A stretch of 64,000 nt of DNA, from positions 159,266,532 through 159,330,531 of the forward strand of contig CAXKWD010000001.1 of assembly GCA_964059195.1 (NCBI GenBank), given 5' to 3'. The position numbers and the translations under genes are program-made. This document shows, piece by piece, positions 22,848 through 35,260 of this stretch (within the stretch, counting starts at the first letter, position 1; the number at the start of each line of letters is the position of its first letter). Source of the stretch: Ectobius pallidus (lineage: Eukaryota; Arthropoda; Insecta; Blattodea; Ectobiidae). The notes beneath the pieces are model-generated. The model had not been told where the DNA came from, searched no databases, and saw nothing but the letters and a program-made list of their open reading frames with translations.

Positions 22848-23486
22848 GCCCGCGGCTTCGCCCGCGATTATTTACTCAACTGCTAGATTATATTCTAGAC
22901 AATATAAATTCTACGTTATGTTAATCTAGATGGTATGATTGTATTTAACTTCATGGTCGGGGATGAAATTAAAAAGTAATTCAATATCACTTTCATACAT
23001 CCCTCCCCAAAAACCTGGGATATAATAATATACATATTACCATACCTCGTACGGTATTCTCTATGTCCAGGGCAGAGAACGTTATGTGACTGCATCACAT
23101 TGTACATTTTTTTCGTGGATTTCATTTTCAATATTTATTTACAGCAATGAGTTATTTCGATAGCTTCTCTAATTGGTCAAAGTCCCGTATCATTTATTTC
23201 CAAACCTACCTGAGACCAATGTCAACAATATACTGTTGTCATGTGAACTGTGATTTGGATTTGATAATTCTGTGTACAAAGGGATTACGTATTCTTAAAA
23301 AATTTGATTTTTGGCATTTAAAATAAAAATTTTTCAAAATCCTTTCTTAGTGAACACTTACATTATGAAATGAAGGTACTGTCAAAATTCCAAGTCTCTA
23401 CCTATTATAGTTTAGACTCTACGTTGATTCTCTGTCAGTCATTCATTAAGTCAGTCAGTCAGGACAAAGCCTCTTATATATATAGA
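22848..23486 (+). mobile_element. Dispersed element with CCCGCGGCTTCGCCCGCG head, copy B
   Basis: Same head and tail as 12123-13017; the tail has three GTCAGTCA-type units, GGACAAAGCC and then TTATATATATAG. It is about 255 bp shorter in the middle than copy A. The final 230 bp are roughly nine-tenths identical between the copies by eye. Confidence 0.7.
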
Positions 23487-23497
23487 TGTTACATATA

Positions 23498-23972
23498 GGG
23501 TGTAAAAATTTCCTTATACAAACTTGGAGGGTTTGTAGAGGAGATGAAGTGAAACTCTTTTTTTTTTATATGACAAAGATCTAACAGGTTCTCCGTTTCC
23601 CCGCTAGGGGTCCTTAAAGGGTTTGACACTGGATGGTGTGAATGTATTGTTCAACCTGCCGTGTGACGAATGTTTTAAAGATTTTGTTGAAAATGTCGTC
23701 CGTTTCCATCTGGCATCTGCGTGCAAATGATTGTCTCACACGTTCAAAACAACCAGCTCTTCTGGAGTATCTATTGGTGTTTCATACACCAAACGCTTCA
23801 TCTCCCCCCACGAAAAGAACTCCATAGGACTGAGATCAGGAGAACGGGGTGGCCACTGTACTGGCCCACTCCTCCCAACGGAGAGCCTGTCAGATATTTG
23901 TCACATAAAAAAAGTTTCATTTCATCTCCTCTACAAACCCTCCAAGTTTGTATACGGACAATTTTCACACCC
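23498..23972 (-). mobile_element. Internally deleted Tc1/mariner-superfamily element
   Basis: Inverted ends of about 60 bp begin GGGTGTAAAAATTT and GGGTGTGAAAATTG and both include CAAACTTGGAGGGTTTGTAG. Both ends abut TATA. The minus strand keeps a transposase fragment reading WPPRSPDLSPMEFFSWGEMK, the third-aspartate region of Tc1/mariner-type transposases, then VYETPIDTPEEL before a stop. N-terminal and first catalytic regions are gone. Longer plus-strand open frames here are shadows. Confidence 0.85.
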
Positions 23973-23976
23973 TATA

Positions 23977-24724
23977 TATGTATCGAAGACATGGATATGT
24001 TCATTCTCAAATCATAGTATTAAATTTCATAACCAAACAGAACAAGATCAATATTCTTTTAAAAATAATTGTAGAAAATGGAGTGAAAGAACTTTTATAG
24101 TCAAGAGTGAAATGTTTTTTCTATAGCTTTGACGTGTGAGTGACTACATTCAGTGAAGCACTGATGCCGCGTCTCTCTTCTCACCTTGCCTGCTCAGACG
24201 GAGCAGATTTTAATAACGGAGAACTTGATGCTTTTGTTTTGAACATACAAAGTCTCACGTTAATTCAAACACCCCGACTCATCTAGGTACAGTCATTGTA
24301 AAGAACTAGTGCTAATATCCGTACATAACGGGAAAGTCATCTTGATTGTGTACAGTCTTAACAGTGAAATTTGCGGAAAATATTATTCAAAGCATTTTTT
24401 ATAAAATTAATTTTGTTTCCATTTTTAACTTTCTTTTTCTCTTATAAAACTATTAATCATTTAAGTATTCTTCTTCTTCACATCGTATGTAGGCATCAAA
24501 CTGCTTTTCGCTATGCCTCGGAATACTAAGGAGTACCTCTTGATATTTGTGATAACTGAACCTCGGACGCCATTGTCGTTTCATTGCCTATAGATTAAAA
24601 ACAATTACGGGGGCTTATACAGTATCTTGAATAATTTTTGTCTGGACACATTTTCATATACTATTATACACTTATCCTACAGGAGTTCAGCTTTAATTTG
24701 ATATATAACACATCTAATAACATG
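23977..24724. other. Intronic sequence, nothing recognised
   Basis: No coding, element or RNA signature seen between the Tc1/mariner derivative and the foldback. Confidence 0.4.
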
Positions 24725-24888
24725 TAACTCCGCCTTGTCAGTATTAAAGTCCTTAAAATGTGGAAATCAGATATATTTCGACCAACTTATGGTCATCCTC
24801 GGTGATAACATTTTTGTTACATGCAAGTTGGTCGAAATATATCTGATTTTCACATTTTAAGGACTTTAATATTGACAATGCGGAGTTA
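24725..24888. repeat. Foldback with 64-bp arms; possible Penelope-like terminal repeat
   Basis: Arms 24725-24788 and 24825-24888 are inverted with only a few mismatches around a 36-bp spacer. On the minus strand 24802-24776 reads CCGAGGAT, GACC, ATAAGTT, GGTC, GAAA: a 4-bp stem inside a near-CTGANGA...GAAA core. This layout matches the palindrome at 8624-8840 with different sequence. The plus-strand arm starts inside this motif, as if truncated. Confidence 0.85.
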
Positions 24889-25924
24889 CTGTATTTTAAA
24901 ATTTAAAAAAGTCAATATGGCTCTGTTTTATGAACATTGGCTGTATCCAACCATGACTTCCTTTAATTAAATAAGTATTATTTCTCAGCAGCTGATATTG
25001 TATATACAATAGTGCCAGAAGTAATACGTTAGTTGATTAAACGCCGATAGCAACTTGAAATTAAGACTATTTACTTACCAAATACTTGGGTATTAGGCCT
25101 AATTATTTGACCATGCCATAAATTTTAGTTGAATTGAAAATGAAAATGATTTATTTATCAAGAACAAAACCGTACCCCCTGCAATGTTTTGATATAGTCT
25201 ACTTTCAATTTAAGAATATAATGTGGCTGATATATGAACTTGAATTAACCACAAAAATATATTAATTTATGGATAGGAAGTGGAAATAGAAGTGAAAATG
25301 CCGGTTAGTTAAAGGAAAGATCCAATGTACCTGTTTATGATAAAATATTAATATTGTCCATGCGGTATTTTGTATTATAACGTGAAATCTGAAAGCTATC
25401 AAGTCGATGGAAAATTTTCATTTTCATCCACACGAATATTCTGCAGTGTACGAGTACATTAGCAGTATAAAGAGATTAAACTCTACGAACCGTCCGAAGC
25501 GATGGGTTCAGGGTGTTTTGTTATGTTCTATAGCAATTTGGTTACACGGCCAGCAAAGTTGTTTGTACTTGAGGCAGGAGATGCTATCAGGGATGTGCTG
25601 CATGTACCAGCAAAGCGATTGACTGATATGAATCAGCAATAAATAACGTACCTGATAATGAATTCCCCTCGTTCAAGTTTACAGCAAACATCATAACCGT
25701 TGGGTTATACGGAATTGTTTTATTTCTCCGAATGCTGCATGCAAAAGTGAAGTTGGCCTTAACGCAAGTAAGAAAAATGCAAATTTATTCACAGATGGCA
25801 GTGCTGTTTGTATACAGTTTTTAATATACATAGGCAATATGAAACGATAAAAAGCTACTATAGATCTATTGAATGCAGAATTTTCACTAAAAAATAAAAA
25901 TAAAATTATTTTACAAATGGTAAT
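24889..25924. other. AT-rich intronic sequence, nothing recognised
   Basis: An open frame at 25407-25622 has no family motif or splice context. Confidence 0.4.
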
Positions 25925-26285
25925 TTAAAAAAAAGAGTGCGTGGAACGCCACGCGACAGAAGTAAAACTTTATTTAATTTTTTTATTTTTTCAATTTTTT
26001 ATTATTGGATTTTTTCAATTTTGCATTATTGAACTTTTTAATTTTGGGTTTTTGGACTTTTTTAATTTTGAATTTTGGACTTTTTAAATTTGGATCTTTG
26101 AATTTTTAATTTTGGATTTTTTAAATTTTCGATCTTCAAATTGAATATTTTTTTATTTTTTAATTTTTAATTTTTAAATTTTTGATTGTATTATTTATAA
26201 AATTTTGGATTTTTGGATGTTATAATTTTTAATTTTGTTTTTTTTTTAATTTTGGAAATTTGTATTTTTTAATTTTGGATTTGCG
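25925..26285. repeat. Degenerate A/T low-complexity array
   Basis: Irregular repeats of TTTTAATTTTGGATTTTT with drifting unit length of roughly 15-25 bp over 300 bp. It ends exactly where the shared repeat at 26286 begins. Confidence 0.8.
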
Positions 26286-26375
26286 CGGTAATGAACCTCC
26301 GGGTTCCATAAAATATATAATATACCTTTAGATTGCTTAGGAATTGTCTATTGCCATTGATTAACTAAGGTCTGA
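26286..26375 (+). repeat. Dispersed repeat end (inverted copy at 46385-46475)
   Basis: Both copies share CGG.AATGAACCTCCGG.TTCC, then ATAAAATATATAATAT.CCTTTAG and TTGCTTAGG. In each copy low-complexity sequence sits close by: an A/T array before this copy and a (GA)n tract near the other. Class unknown. Confidence 0.65.
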
Positions 26376-26979
26376 AAAATTTCCTTTGATTACTCCTTTG
26401 ATTACTTTGTTTTCTGTGCAGTCCGCACCGAAACAAGTAAGAGTGTGACTGATTTCGGGACGGTTTTAGTGTGACTGATTTTCCAGATTTACCCTCTACC
26501 GCCACTAAAGAAGTTTTACTTCAAAAATCTTTTAATAGAGGGATATTATATAAGAAAATTTAGGGGCAATTGCAAAATATTTCAACTAAATGTTATGTTA
26601 AGGGATGATTGAAACTTATGCTCATATAGCTACAAGAATTAAACTTAATGACCAACCGGAAGAACGAAAGTTCGATTCTCAATGACGTTGTTATTTTCAT
26701 AGAATATTTTAACTTACAAAATCTTTCTAATAAATAGATCTGCCTTAAGAGTTTTTGTTGTTTTTGTTGTTGTTTTTTTTTTGTTTAAATGGAAGTGAGC
26801 ACGATGAAGAATCCTGAAATGAAGTTGATCGTAATAAAGTTGATTGTTACGATTGCTGACAGCGTTACCACTTTCGTGTACCGATTTTTTAAAAAACTAT
26901 TATGCTTCAATCTGCAAAAAATATACCCATACGTTTGTCTGGAGAACGCTACTGTTATTATGATTATATTTATTATTAG

Positions 26980-27427
26980 TTGGGGGCGGATTTCTATTAC
27001 CTAAAAAAATAGGATATATGCATGCATTTATGACCTAAAAATCATTAAAATATGACCAATAAAATTTAAAATATGACTTTACCACTTACACATTGTGTAT
27101 ATATTTTTTAAGTTTTATTACAATTCATTTTATTAAAATATGTCAATTATTTAATATATCTGTAAATTCTAAAAAAAAGTATCATTATAATGTAAAATTT
27201 ACAAAATATGATATGAAACTTCAAAATTTCTTTAATATGCACACAAATATGCCAAAAATATGACCTAAACATGCATATTCATACTAAATACGCTAAATAT
27301 GCAGTTATATGCACAATAAAAGCAGTTCCATTTTCACCATGATGCTTTGAATCGGGTTTAAATTAGTCGGGAACCTGAAATAATGCAAATGGGAAAAATA
27401 TGACATGTCATAGAAATCCGCCCCCTA
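26980..27427 (+). mobile_element. hAT-type MITE with GGGGGCGG ends, copy 1
   Basis: Inverted ends GGGGGCGGATTTCTAT / ATAGAAATCCGCCCCC. The exact 8-bp duplication ATTATTAG lies at 26972-26979 and 27428-27435. Non-coding, rich in ATATGACC-like and ATATGCA motifs. Copy 2 is at 52043-52509. Confidence 0.92.
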
Positions 27428-27435
27428 ATTATTAG

Positions 27436-29571
27436 GTTAGTTCCCAAAGCAAACCCATGACTGCTTAAGGATTTGTTGTACTGCGCATATCCAATTCATT
27501 AGCTTATCCGTGATAGTTTCTACTTTCTATCGATAAGAGATATCGTCCGATATTATCGAATACTATAAACTAGAAAACGAACTAAATTTATAGGTTAATA
27601 TTTTACAAATAAACAGCACTCTTAACTAAACTCATGTAATTTATATTTATTATGCCATTAATTATTTAAACTTAAATTATATTAGACATTTTATAGCATG
27701 AAGGTGAACTTTACCGTAAAATATCAAATCCTGTTAATAAATGTCTAAGTTTTAAGGCTAATTTCTTTGCTAATAACTATCAAAATTTAATTTAAAAAAG
27801 AATAATGTTATTTTATTCCTCTGAAATCATGGAAAATGAATGAAATAAGTTGTGCCCTTTTATTGCAAAGCTGTCTGAGAAATTCAACAAATTCTGAAAG
27901 ATAAGCAGGTGCAATTTTAGCTAATCAGATACATAAGACCCCATAAATACCAACACGGTTAAGTGACCCTAAACCAATTTTGAACCAATACCTTTTTATT
28001 TTATTTCGATTTACGTCCTAACCCTTTACAACTTAATGTACGGTATGGCATTATGCCTGCTTACCAGTAATTTCCTAGTGTATGATAATGCAATTAGATA
28101 ACTATCGATTCTTCACGCCTTTAGAATCTGTTCCATTTCAGTTGAAACATGACCTAGAAATCGCGCGCAGAATAGGGAGGGATGATTTACTTTGCTATCT
28201 GCTGTCCTTGTCACTCCTCAGCCCCCTACACCAATAAAAGCACATGAAAAGCACGTGGTTTAGAAAAATCAATATTCCCTCCCCCAACAGTGAAGCATTT
28301 TTCTTAACTGCGCATCCAAACCCGAGCTTCAAGAACGATGGAACGGCTTCTACTTATGCTCGTATTTATCATATTATATAGACCAGCTTATGAAAACATC
28401 AAGCCTCAAAAATTTCCGTTTTAGTGTACCAAAGAAAATAAATACATTGAACAGCATAGAAAAATACGCGTGTACCGTTCATGGCTAGAGAGGAACTTTT
28501 AAATTGTTTTCGTGTATTTGCCATAAACTAAATCGCACTCATCAGATTAGAATAGTGTATGTATTTTCCCTTGAATATACTAAAAATGCATTAGGCATCG
28601 TCATTATAAACTATATTATGATAAACTTTTAATTATTTTCTATTATTCATAGCCTATGCTTAATAGTCAGGCACAGAGTTGATGGTTAGTGGAGGGAGAA
28701 GTCAAGCACGTGAAAATAATTGTGGTTACTGCGCATATCTCTGATAGGTAAAATTTTCTTATAGACTTAGGCCTATAGGACATAAACTGCCCGTGAGAAC
28801 ACACTGAACAGAATATTGAAAATCACATTTCATAAATTCTTGCTTTGGAAACGCCTATGAAGAATGCGCGAACGATGTGTTCATGGTTTCTGAGTGCTTT
28901 GGGAACAAACCTGTTACTAATATGTCATCGGATACTTTTTTTTTAAACATTAGCTGTACCAACGAATACTTACTTGAAAGCTTAGCCCAGTATGCTTTCG
29001 AAGTAGCCTGCATTTTATTACCGTGTATCAGATACAAAATAACATTATCACAACGTATTTAAGGTCATATTATTTTATTCGTCCCTAATGCGGCTTGTCA
29101 TTATAACGTTGTGAAAGTGAGAATATCTGGTTAATGCGTTCGCTCTTCGATGGGAAGCTATTAACTTTATGAACTCTATCACATGAGCTATAAAACTCAA
29201 TGTAGCTTTCGATATACAACACATGCTGTTCCATAAAAAAAAGACAATAGTTCCATCTCTTAAAAACCAAAATATACAGTCTAAATTATGCTAGACTTTG
29301 TGTGCAACAAGAATATTTTCTTCCTTAGTGCTTCGTGTTTTATTTTCATTCTGCATTTTATTTTCCATTATAGTCCCTTTCAGCTGCTTGTCAAACAAGT
29401 CTGTTACTTGAGAATAAGTTTCTTTAATTTATATCCCCCTTTTCTGTTTTATATTTTCTCATTTAAATATCTTATCATTATCTCCATGGCTACTGCTACC
29501 TAATTTTCCGACTGAAGCGAAAAACTTTAACGAGATCACAATTTGTTTCTTTTTAGTTGTGAAGATGAATC
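27436..29571. other. AT-rich intronic sequence, nothing recognised
   Basis: About 2.1 kb without identifiable element ends, coding motifs or RNA structure. Confidence 0.4.
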
Positions 29572-29925
29572 GTAGTTCCATACATCATAACGCTATAAAT
29601 TACACGAACTGGCCTGAACCGAATCGAAATTGTGTTTTTAATCAACGGACATTTATATTATTTCAATTTCCAAACAAGTTAAGTTGTGTAAAATAATGTG
29701 TTTTCATTCTGTTTACTGGCAGCATGTGGCATATAAATTACCGCACGTTGATGTCTTACCTGTCCAATAACGAGCTGATGTCTTATAAAATAAAATTGCA
29801 TCCTTGCGACCTTAGAAAGCATATTAAAAGATAAACGATCGAGATTGGTCTATATCCGAGGAATTGCCAAACTTATTGGTCAATATCAAACAAGCGGCGT
29901 ATGAATGGAATAGTATGAATGGAAC
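29572..29925 (-). repeat. Dispersed repeat, inverted relative to 16185-16525
   Basis: Reverse complement aligns with the first copy through TTCCTCGGATATAGACC, GGTCGCAAGGATGCAA and CATGCTGCCAG, with roughly 80% identity by eye and small indels. Confidence 0.75.
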
Positions 29926-29984
29926 ATCTCTCCTATGACTGATTACCCTTAATGACCTACATCCATCTGGCGCTGTGAAGCTCG

Positions 29985-30045
29985 GTTGGTAGAGCAGCGG
30001 CACGGATAGCCGAAGGTTCTGGGTTCAAATCCCAGTAGGCCTATA
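29985..30045 (+). repeat. tRNA-derived sequence (SINE head), not a functional tRNA
   Basis: GGTTGGTAGAGCAGCGGCACG resembles a D-arm/box A and CTGGGTTCAAATCCCAG is a perfect T-arm/box B. The segment preceding the D-arm does not pair with the bases after the T-arm, so there is no acceptor stem. A partial second copy of the 5' half (CAGCTCAGTTGGTAGAGCAG) lies at 30115-30135. Likely remnants of tRNA-derived SINEs. Confidence 0.65.
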
Positions 30046-30145
30046 GAGGAATTTTGATCTTATGATATTCTCATGTAATGTCCAACAGAGACAATAATCT
30101 GTGATCCAACTCTAGCAGCTCAGTTGGTAGAGCAGCGGCAATCTT

Positions 30146-33100
30146 ATAATATTTCAATACAGGTGGTTAGATTGGGACTAATATAATTTTCTGAATATAT
30201 CCTGACGCACTTTGTCAAATATCTGTGAAGCCTGTAGTTAATCTATACGTTCCTTATAAGTTCTTTCATAATTATTTAATATTTTCCATTCAAGATATAT
30301 GGACAATGTAAAATGTCATGAACATAACGAGCGATATTGACTTGTAGGAGACATAATCGTCGTGATTTGCGTGCAGTTCACGGACCGATACCATCAGTCT
30401 CTATATCCGTGGGTGTTGTATTGTTCCTACACGAACAAGGCTATGTCTTTTGTTATAACCATTTCCTGGATTCCTGTAAGCTACGCTGAGTGTCTGGAAC
30501 GTATTGTAGTAATCTTACAGTGCGTTAATAGCCCTACTGATTTCTCGGCGTAGTTAATGCACCAGTATCTCGACGTTTCTTGATATTTTTGGAGCTATTT
30601 TTATGACATGTCGAAGTTAATGAGGTATGAACAAAATCACAAATATGAACAAGTATACAGGCTACTAACCCGAGGGTTATGAATTACCTATTTTCCATAA
30701 GATTTCTACCAAGGGGTTTCCATTATTCATATTTATGTTTGATAAATCCTTACGAAAATTATAATTAGTAATCTGCGAGACTTAACATATAACTAGAATT
30801 TTATATTACGAGTATAATCATATCGAATCGTTAACCGCAACATGAACATCCGAATCTTCTGAAGTGGGTTACACTGTTACCAAGCCAAATAAAATCTAAA
30901 AAGATATTTGATGGGATGGGTCTTTGTATACATATATTAAATGTATCCAGACATTATTTGGATAATATGCACAAATATTTGTGTTTACTAATGCGAAATT
31001 GCTGAAAATCTATTTTGTATTTCTGATAATACGCACAAAATCTGTGTTTTTTAATTGTAAAATTTTTAAAACTCTTTATGTACTTCCAATAACTGCGCCA
31101 AAAATATTTTGGATCTATGAAAAAAGTATTATCTATCCAGACGATATCTACGGTTTTTAAATTCACAATAGAGGGGGAATTAGAAACGTTAATTTGCTGT
31201 CATAAGTTTAAACGTTTACATTTTTCATACAAACTTGTAGGTCTAAAATATTTCAATAGCATGTTATACACATTATTAAGTTGTATCGAAGACCCTATTT
31301 TATTGCCACTAAAGTGGTACTTTCTGTAGCTTTGCAGGGAAGTCTTTTGAAGTTTTTAAATAAAACATAATCTTGTATAAGAAATGTTGGTATTCATTAC
31401 TATGCCGAAATTGATAACCCAGCTGCCAGCTGTAAAGTGTAGGGTGTGCCTAGAACTTGAGGTAATAACCAGGTTAGGGGGAAAGGCTTGCGTGATCCCA
31501 CGAGGAAGGGTGACATGACCTGTGTCGACATAAATAATATCGATTACTCGAAATGAACGAATCTGCCAACTTCCTCACTTGCACACGGTTCCTGCAATCA
31601 AAATGGTGCCTTCTCTTTACTGCCATTTCTAACATGCTTATATGTGATGTTTTGCGAATATTTTAAGAGAAAAATTCCTCTGTCACCGGGAAATTTTCTC
31701 CTAAATTGTTCTAATGTAACATTTAACCGGAAACAGTTTTCTATGGTTTCATGGATACTTGTCTACATGGTGTCTTGATCAAGTTTCATATATACTTAAT
31801 ACGGAAAATATTAAGTAAGGGAATTGACTGTAATTATTAGATTGGCTAGGTGAAGCTATCGTCTCGGCAGTAGCCTAAGCCAATTTAGGAATTCCGGCCC
31901 TCTTATCTTCATCTATGTTAAATTAATGAATTTCATTGTACATTTTCTCAGAAACTATTGACAGTAGCCTACAGAAGTAAAATTTGTTGAATTCTTTTCT
32001 AAAAAATGTTTAAACCTAATGTAATAGAGGGTTTCGAAAATATCAATTAATTTGGAAGCTGTGATATAAAGCAAGGACATGTACATTTTAATGTCATTTT
32101 CTACATTTTTAGAGTTTATAATATATAGTTAATAAAATCCCTGTGTTAAATAATATACTGCAATATACTGAGTATCTTCTGAAAGCTTGAAGAAATTATG
32201 AATAGGCCTAAGGGAAGTTGAGGAAAAGGTAGTCCTGCATTTTGTTCGGAAACTAGAATATTAAAGGAAATTACCATCGAAATTTGTAATATTTCTGAAT
32301 AATAGAATATGAGAACAAGTAAAATTTGCATTTAAAACAAAAATAGAAAGTTGAGAGCAATGGCCACCTAAATTTTTAGTACTCCCCTGCTGCATATGTT
32401 CAGTATGCCCCATCTTTTATTAGGTAGTGCCAAACACTGCAGGCATGTCAGCAAAGATGCAATTTCATGCTACAATCTCCTCTGTTGCACTTTTCACAGA
32501 TTCCTCAGCAACATCTTCAAGAATATCACCTAAGCTATTCATATTGTTTGAAGTAGCATGAAAATTTTCCAGATGAGGAGTGAAATGACCACGTCCATGT
32601 AATGTAACAAAATATTTAAAAAAGAAAAATTCCAATTTAAAACACATTCATATTAAAGTGCACGAGTAATTTCTAAAACAATGTTTATCGTAACATCGTA
32701 ATCGAGAAGTAAACGTGATTTACTTATAACTGACAAAATTATTGCAAAATATGGTGAATATTTCGGACAGAAGTGTTCGTTCCCTGAAGTCAGGGCTTAT
32801 GTGCCTGTGTCTGGTAACAAAAGGAGAACGAAATAATGTTCCGTGCCATTAATGCGAACAAATCTTTTCATATACTCTGCCATATCTCATGTATCTAAAT
32901 TGAACAAAGCAGATTAAACATTTAATGTTACTCTTCAGAATAAGGAATAAAGAAAATTCCAAAACTTATTAAAAACTGCAAAGTAACTTCGAAGTGTTGC
33001 GCAGTGCACGCTTTGTACGCTATTGTAAAGACCGGTATATAGTTTTTCGTGTTTAAACATCATAGCAGCCTTACGTAGTGGGTGAAGGAGGGTAGAGATA

Positions 33101-33579
33101 ACGAAACGTTTCACCATCTCTGAAATAAGCTTTGATTGCAAACGAATACCTTTAGTGCCAGTTTATCTTCAGCTTAAATAAAGTTAGTCTACAAGCACAA
33201 AATAATATGTTGAACTCAAATGGATATAAATTGGGTTCATATTGTGTTCTATTGCTCTCTGCTTTTAGACACACAATATTACCCAGGTCTAGACATGTAC
33301 TAGTTAAAATAGGACCCTTGCGTTACATACTTTTCGAAAGATTACCATTCTTGCCGTTAGATCCAAAGTTGGCAAATGCAAATTCTGTTAGGAGAGTGGG
33401 TTTCTGTAACAAAACCGATGATATGCCTTCATTAGGATGAGGAACAAATCCGTTGGTCTTGTATCGTAAATTTATAGCGCGTTAAAGATATCTATGAAAG
33501 AAAGATTATTTGAATAAAATTATCATCCTAGGTATTTTCATGCTCTACCTGGTTCCTACCTCTCCTAGGGTCCTTCGTA
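30146..33579. other. AT-rich intronic sequence, nothing firmly recognised
   Basis: Two similar 25-bp segments (GATAATATGCACAAATATTTG and GATAATACGCACAAAATCTG) lie about 65 bp apart at 30960-31050. A slightly GC-richer stretch at 31425-31545 has no family signature. No genes seen. Confidence 0.4.
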
Positions 33580-33591
33580 GGCGATAGACTA

Positions 33592-33868
33592 TTATTATTA
33601 TTATTTAATCTCCGAATCTTCTAAACCCTACTTTACCGGGTATGTAGGGTTATATTTAATTACAAAGTATGTATAATTGTATTATATGATTCACTGTTGG
33701 CCTAGCCTAATGTCTTTCATAATCTATGAAATATATGTATGATAAATTTTGTAAATGTGCTATAACAGCAGCTGCTTGTAAATGTATCTGTTTTGACTTG
33801 CTTATTAGATACTGTAAAGCAGATGTGTGGATGAAGTTCCAGTTCTAGTCTTTTCCTGTAAAATACAG
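33592..33868 (-). mobile_element. Short retroposon (LINE/SINE 3' end) with a TAA-repeat tail
   Basis: The 12-bp duplication GGCGATAGACTA flanks it exactly (33580-33591 and 33869-33880). On the minus strand it ends in TTAAATAATAATAATAA, so it was inserted in reverse with a TAA tail. No coding part remains. Because the duplication is perfect, the boundaries are secure; the family is not known. Confidence 0.85.
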
Positions 33869-33880
33869 GGCGATAGACTA

Positions 33881-35256
33881 ACCCCTCATCATTATGGGCT
33901 TAAGAGAATGAAGGAAATGTAGGATGCCTAAGGTTGAAGCGATTCTAATAGAGGACTTTGGGAAACGCCATACTCATTTTGGCTGCTACTACCACACAAG
34001 AACACATATACAAAGATGTTATGAATAAATAAAAAGTTTACAAATATTAATAAATAAAAGGATAAAATAAATGTTAAATCAGTAGGTTATCCTTTGCAAT
34101 GAGCACACATTATTATCTGTCGTGGGAATATACTTGCAGTACACCTTTGCAAAGCACTATTCTCTTAACCGTGAAGCTATGTATTCGATGTGAAACAAAT
34201 GACAGATACACATGTTTGGAAAATTTAGGAACAATTTAGATGCACAATCGAATCCATGCCAACTTCTATAGTTTATAAAATGAGGCAAAACGCTATTCGT
34301 GAATCACCCAGGAGTATAACCATTCGGATGGTTTTATATAGGTACATAATTATCTCTTAGTATACTTGGTTTGTTCGCATTTTTATGGATAAAGCCTTCC
34401 AGAATAAATTCCACAAGCCCCCATTATAAGAGACAAGCAGAACAGGTATTAATCATATTATCCATAGGAATAAAACAAAACTTACTTTTAATCTCTTTCA
34501 CAGTAAGAAATCTTTCGCATAAAGAATTATTTGATCGCATTTTAATATGTTTTTGCAATTTAAAAGAAACTGATTGAAACTTGATTATTATTAGATTTCC
34601 TATCATAATCTATCTGAGCTGTGGTAACTATAGTCAATAAACCCTGCATGCCGTCATTGTCTGCTGCACAGCACTGAATGACATTTGGATTAGCAGACCA
34701 GCGGATTAACTAGAAATATTTTAACAGAGTGCTCTCAAATCAAAGCTGCTTAAATTCGGAACAGTTGGACATCTGCCCATGCCAGCAGGATATCGGTCTG
34801 TCTTTTCACATAATACAGTTTTAATTAAAATTTTAAATGCGTTTGATTTGTCTGTGCAATTTTTAGATTTTTCTTCGAAATCTACCTATTGGGATCGGAA
34901 CCATGTCATGATTAAAAAAAAAAAATTCAAAGTCTGCAATTCCGTATCATAACGAAAGATTTTTCCAGATTAGTTCAATATTTACCTATTCTATAACTTG
35001 AAGACATATATCATACATACATTTTCTTACGAATAGATCACGATTTAGTATTTTCAGCAAATGTAGAAGCTACGTCCACTTGTTTTCATACGTCATTTGT
35101 TTCCAAACAAATTGTTGCCAACCAAAAGAGCCTGAATCCGCTACATACGACTTTAACAAAATGTTTTTGATTATAAGCCCCAAGGGATCTGAAATAATTT
35201 TCCCTTTAAAATTTACGATTCAGAATAACATAAAACGTCGTACAATGTTCGATCAT
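33881..35256. other. AT-rich intronic sequence, nothing recognised
   Basis: No element ends or coding motifs seen. Confidence 0.4.
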
Positions 35257-35260
35257 TACA

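Noticed and set aside
23721..24126. Overlapping plus-strand open frames of about 100-130 codons
   Set aside because: Shadows of the minus-strand transposase remnant and MITE end at 23498-23972.
25407..25622. 71-codon open frame as a possible small cysteine-containing gene
   Set aside because: Cysteine spacing does not match the EB modules, and there are no splice sites or conserved motifs.
29985..30045. Candidate functional tRNA gene
   Set aside because: Box A and box B are good but there is no acceptor-stem pairing; a partial second copy nearby suggests SINE remnants.
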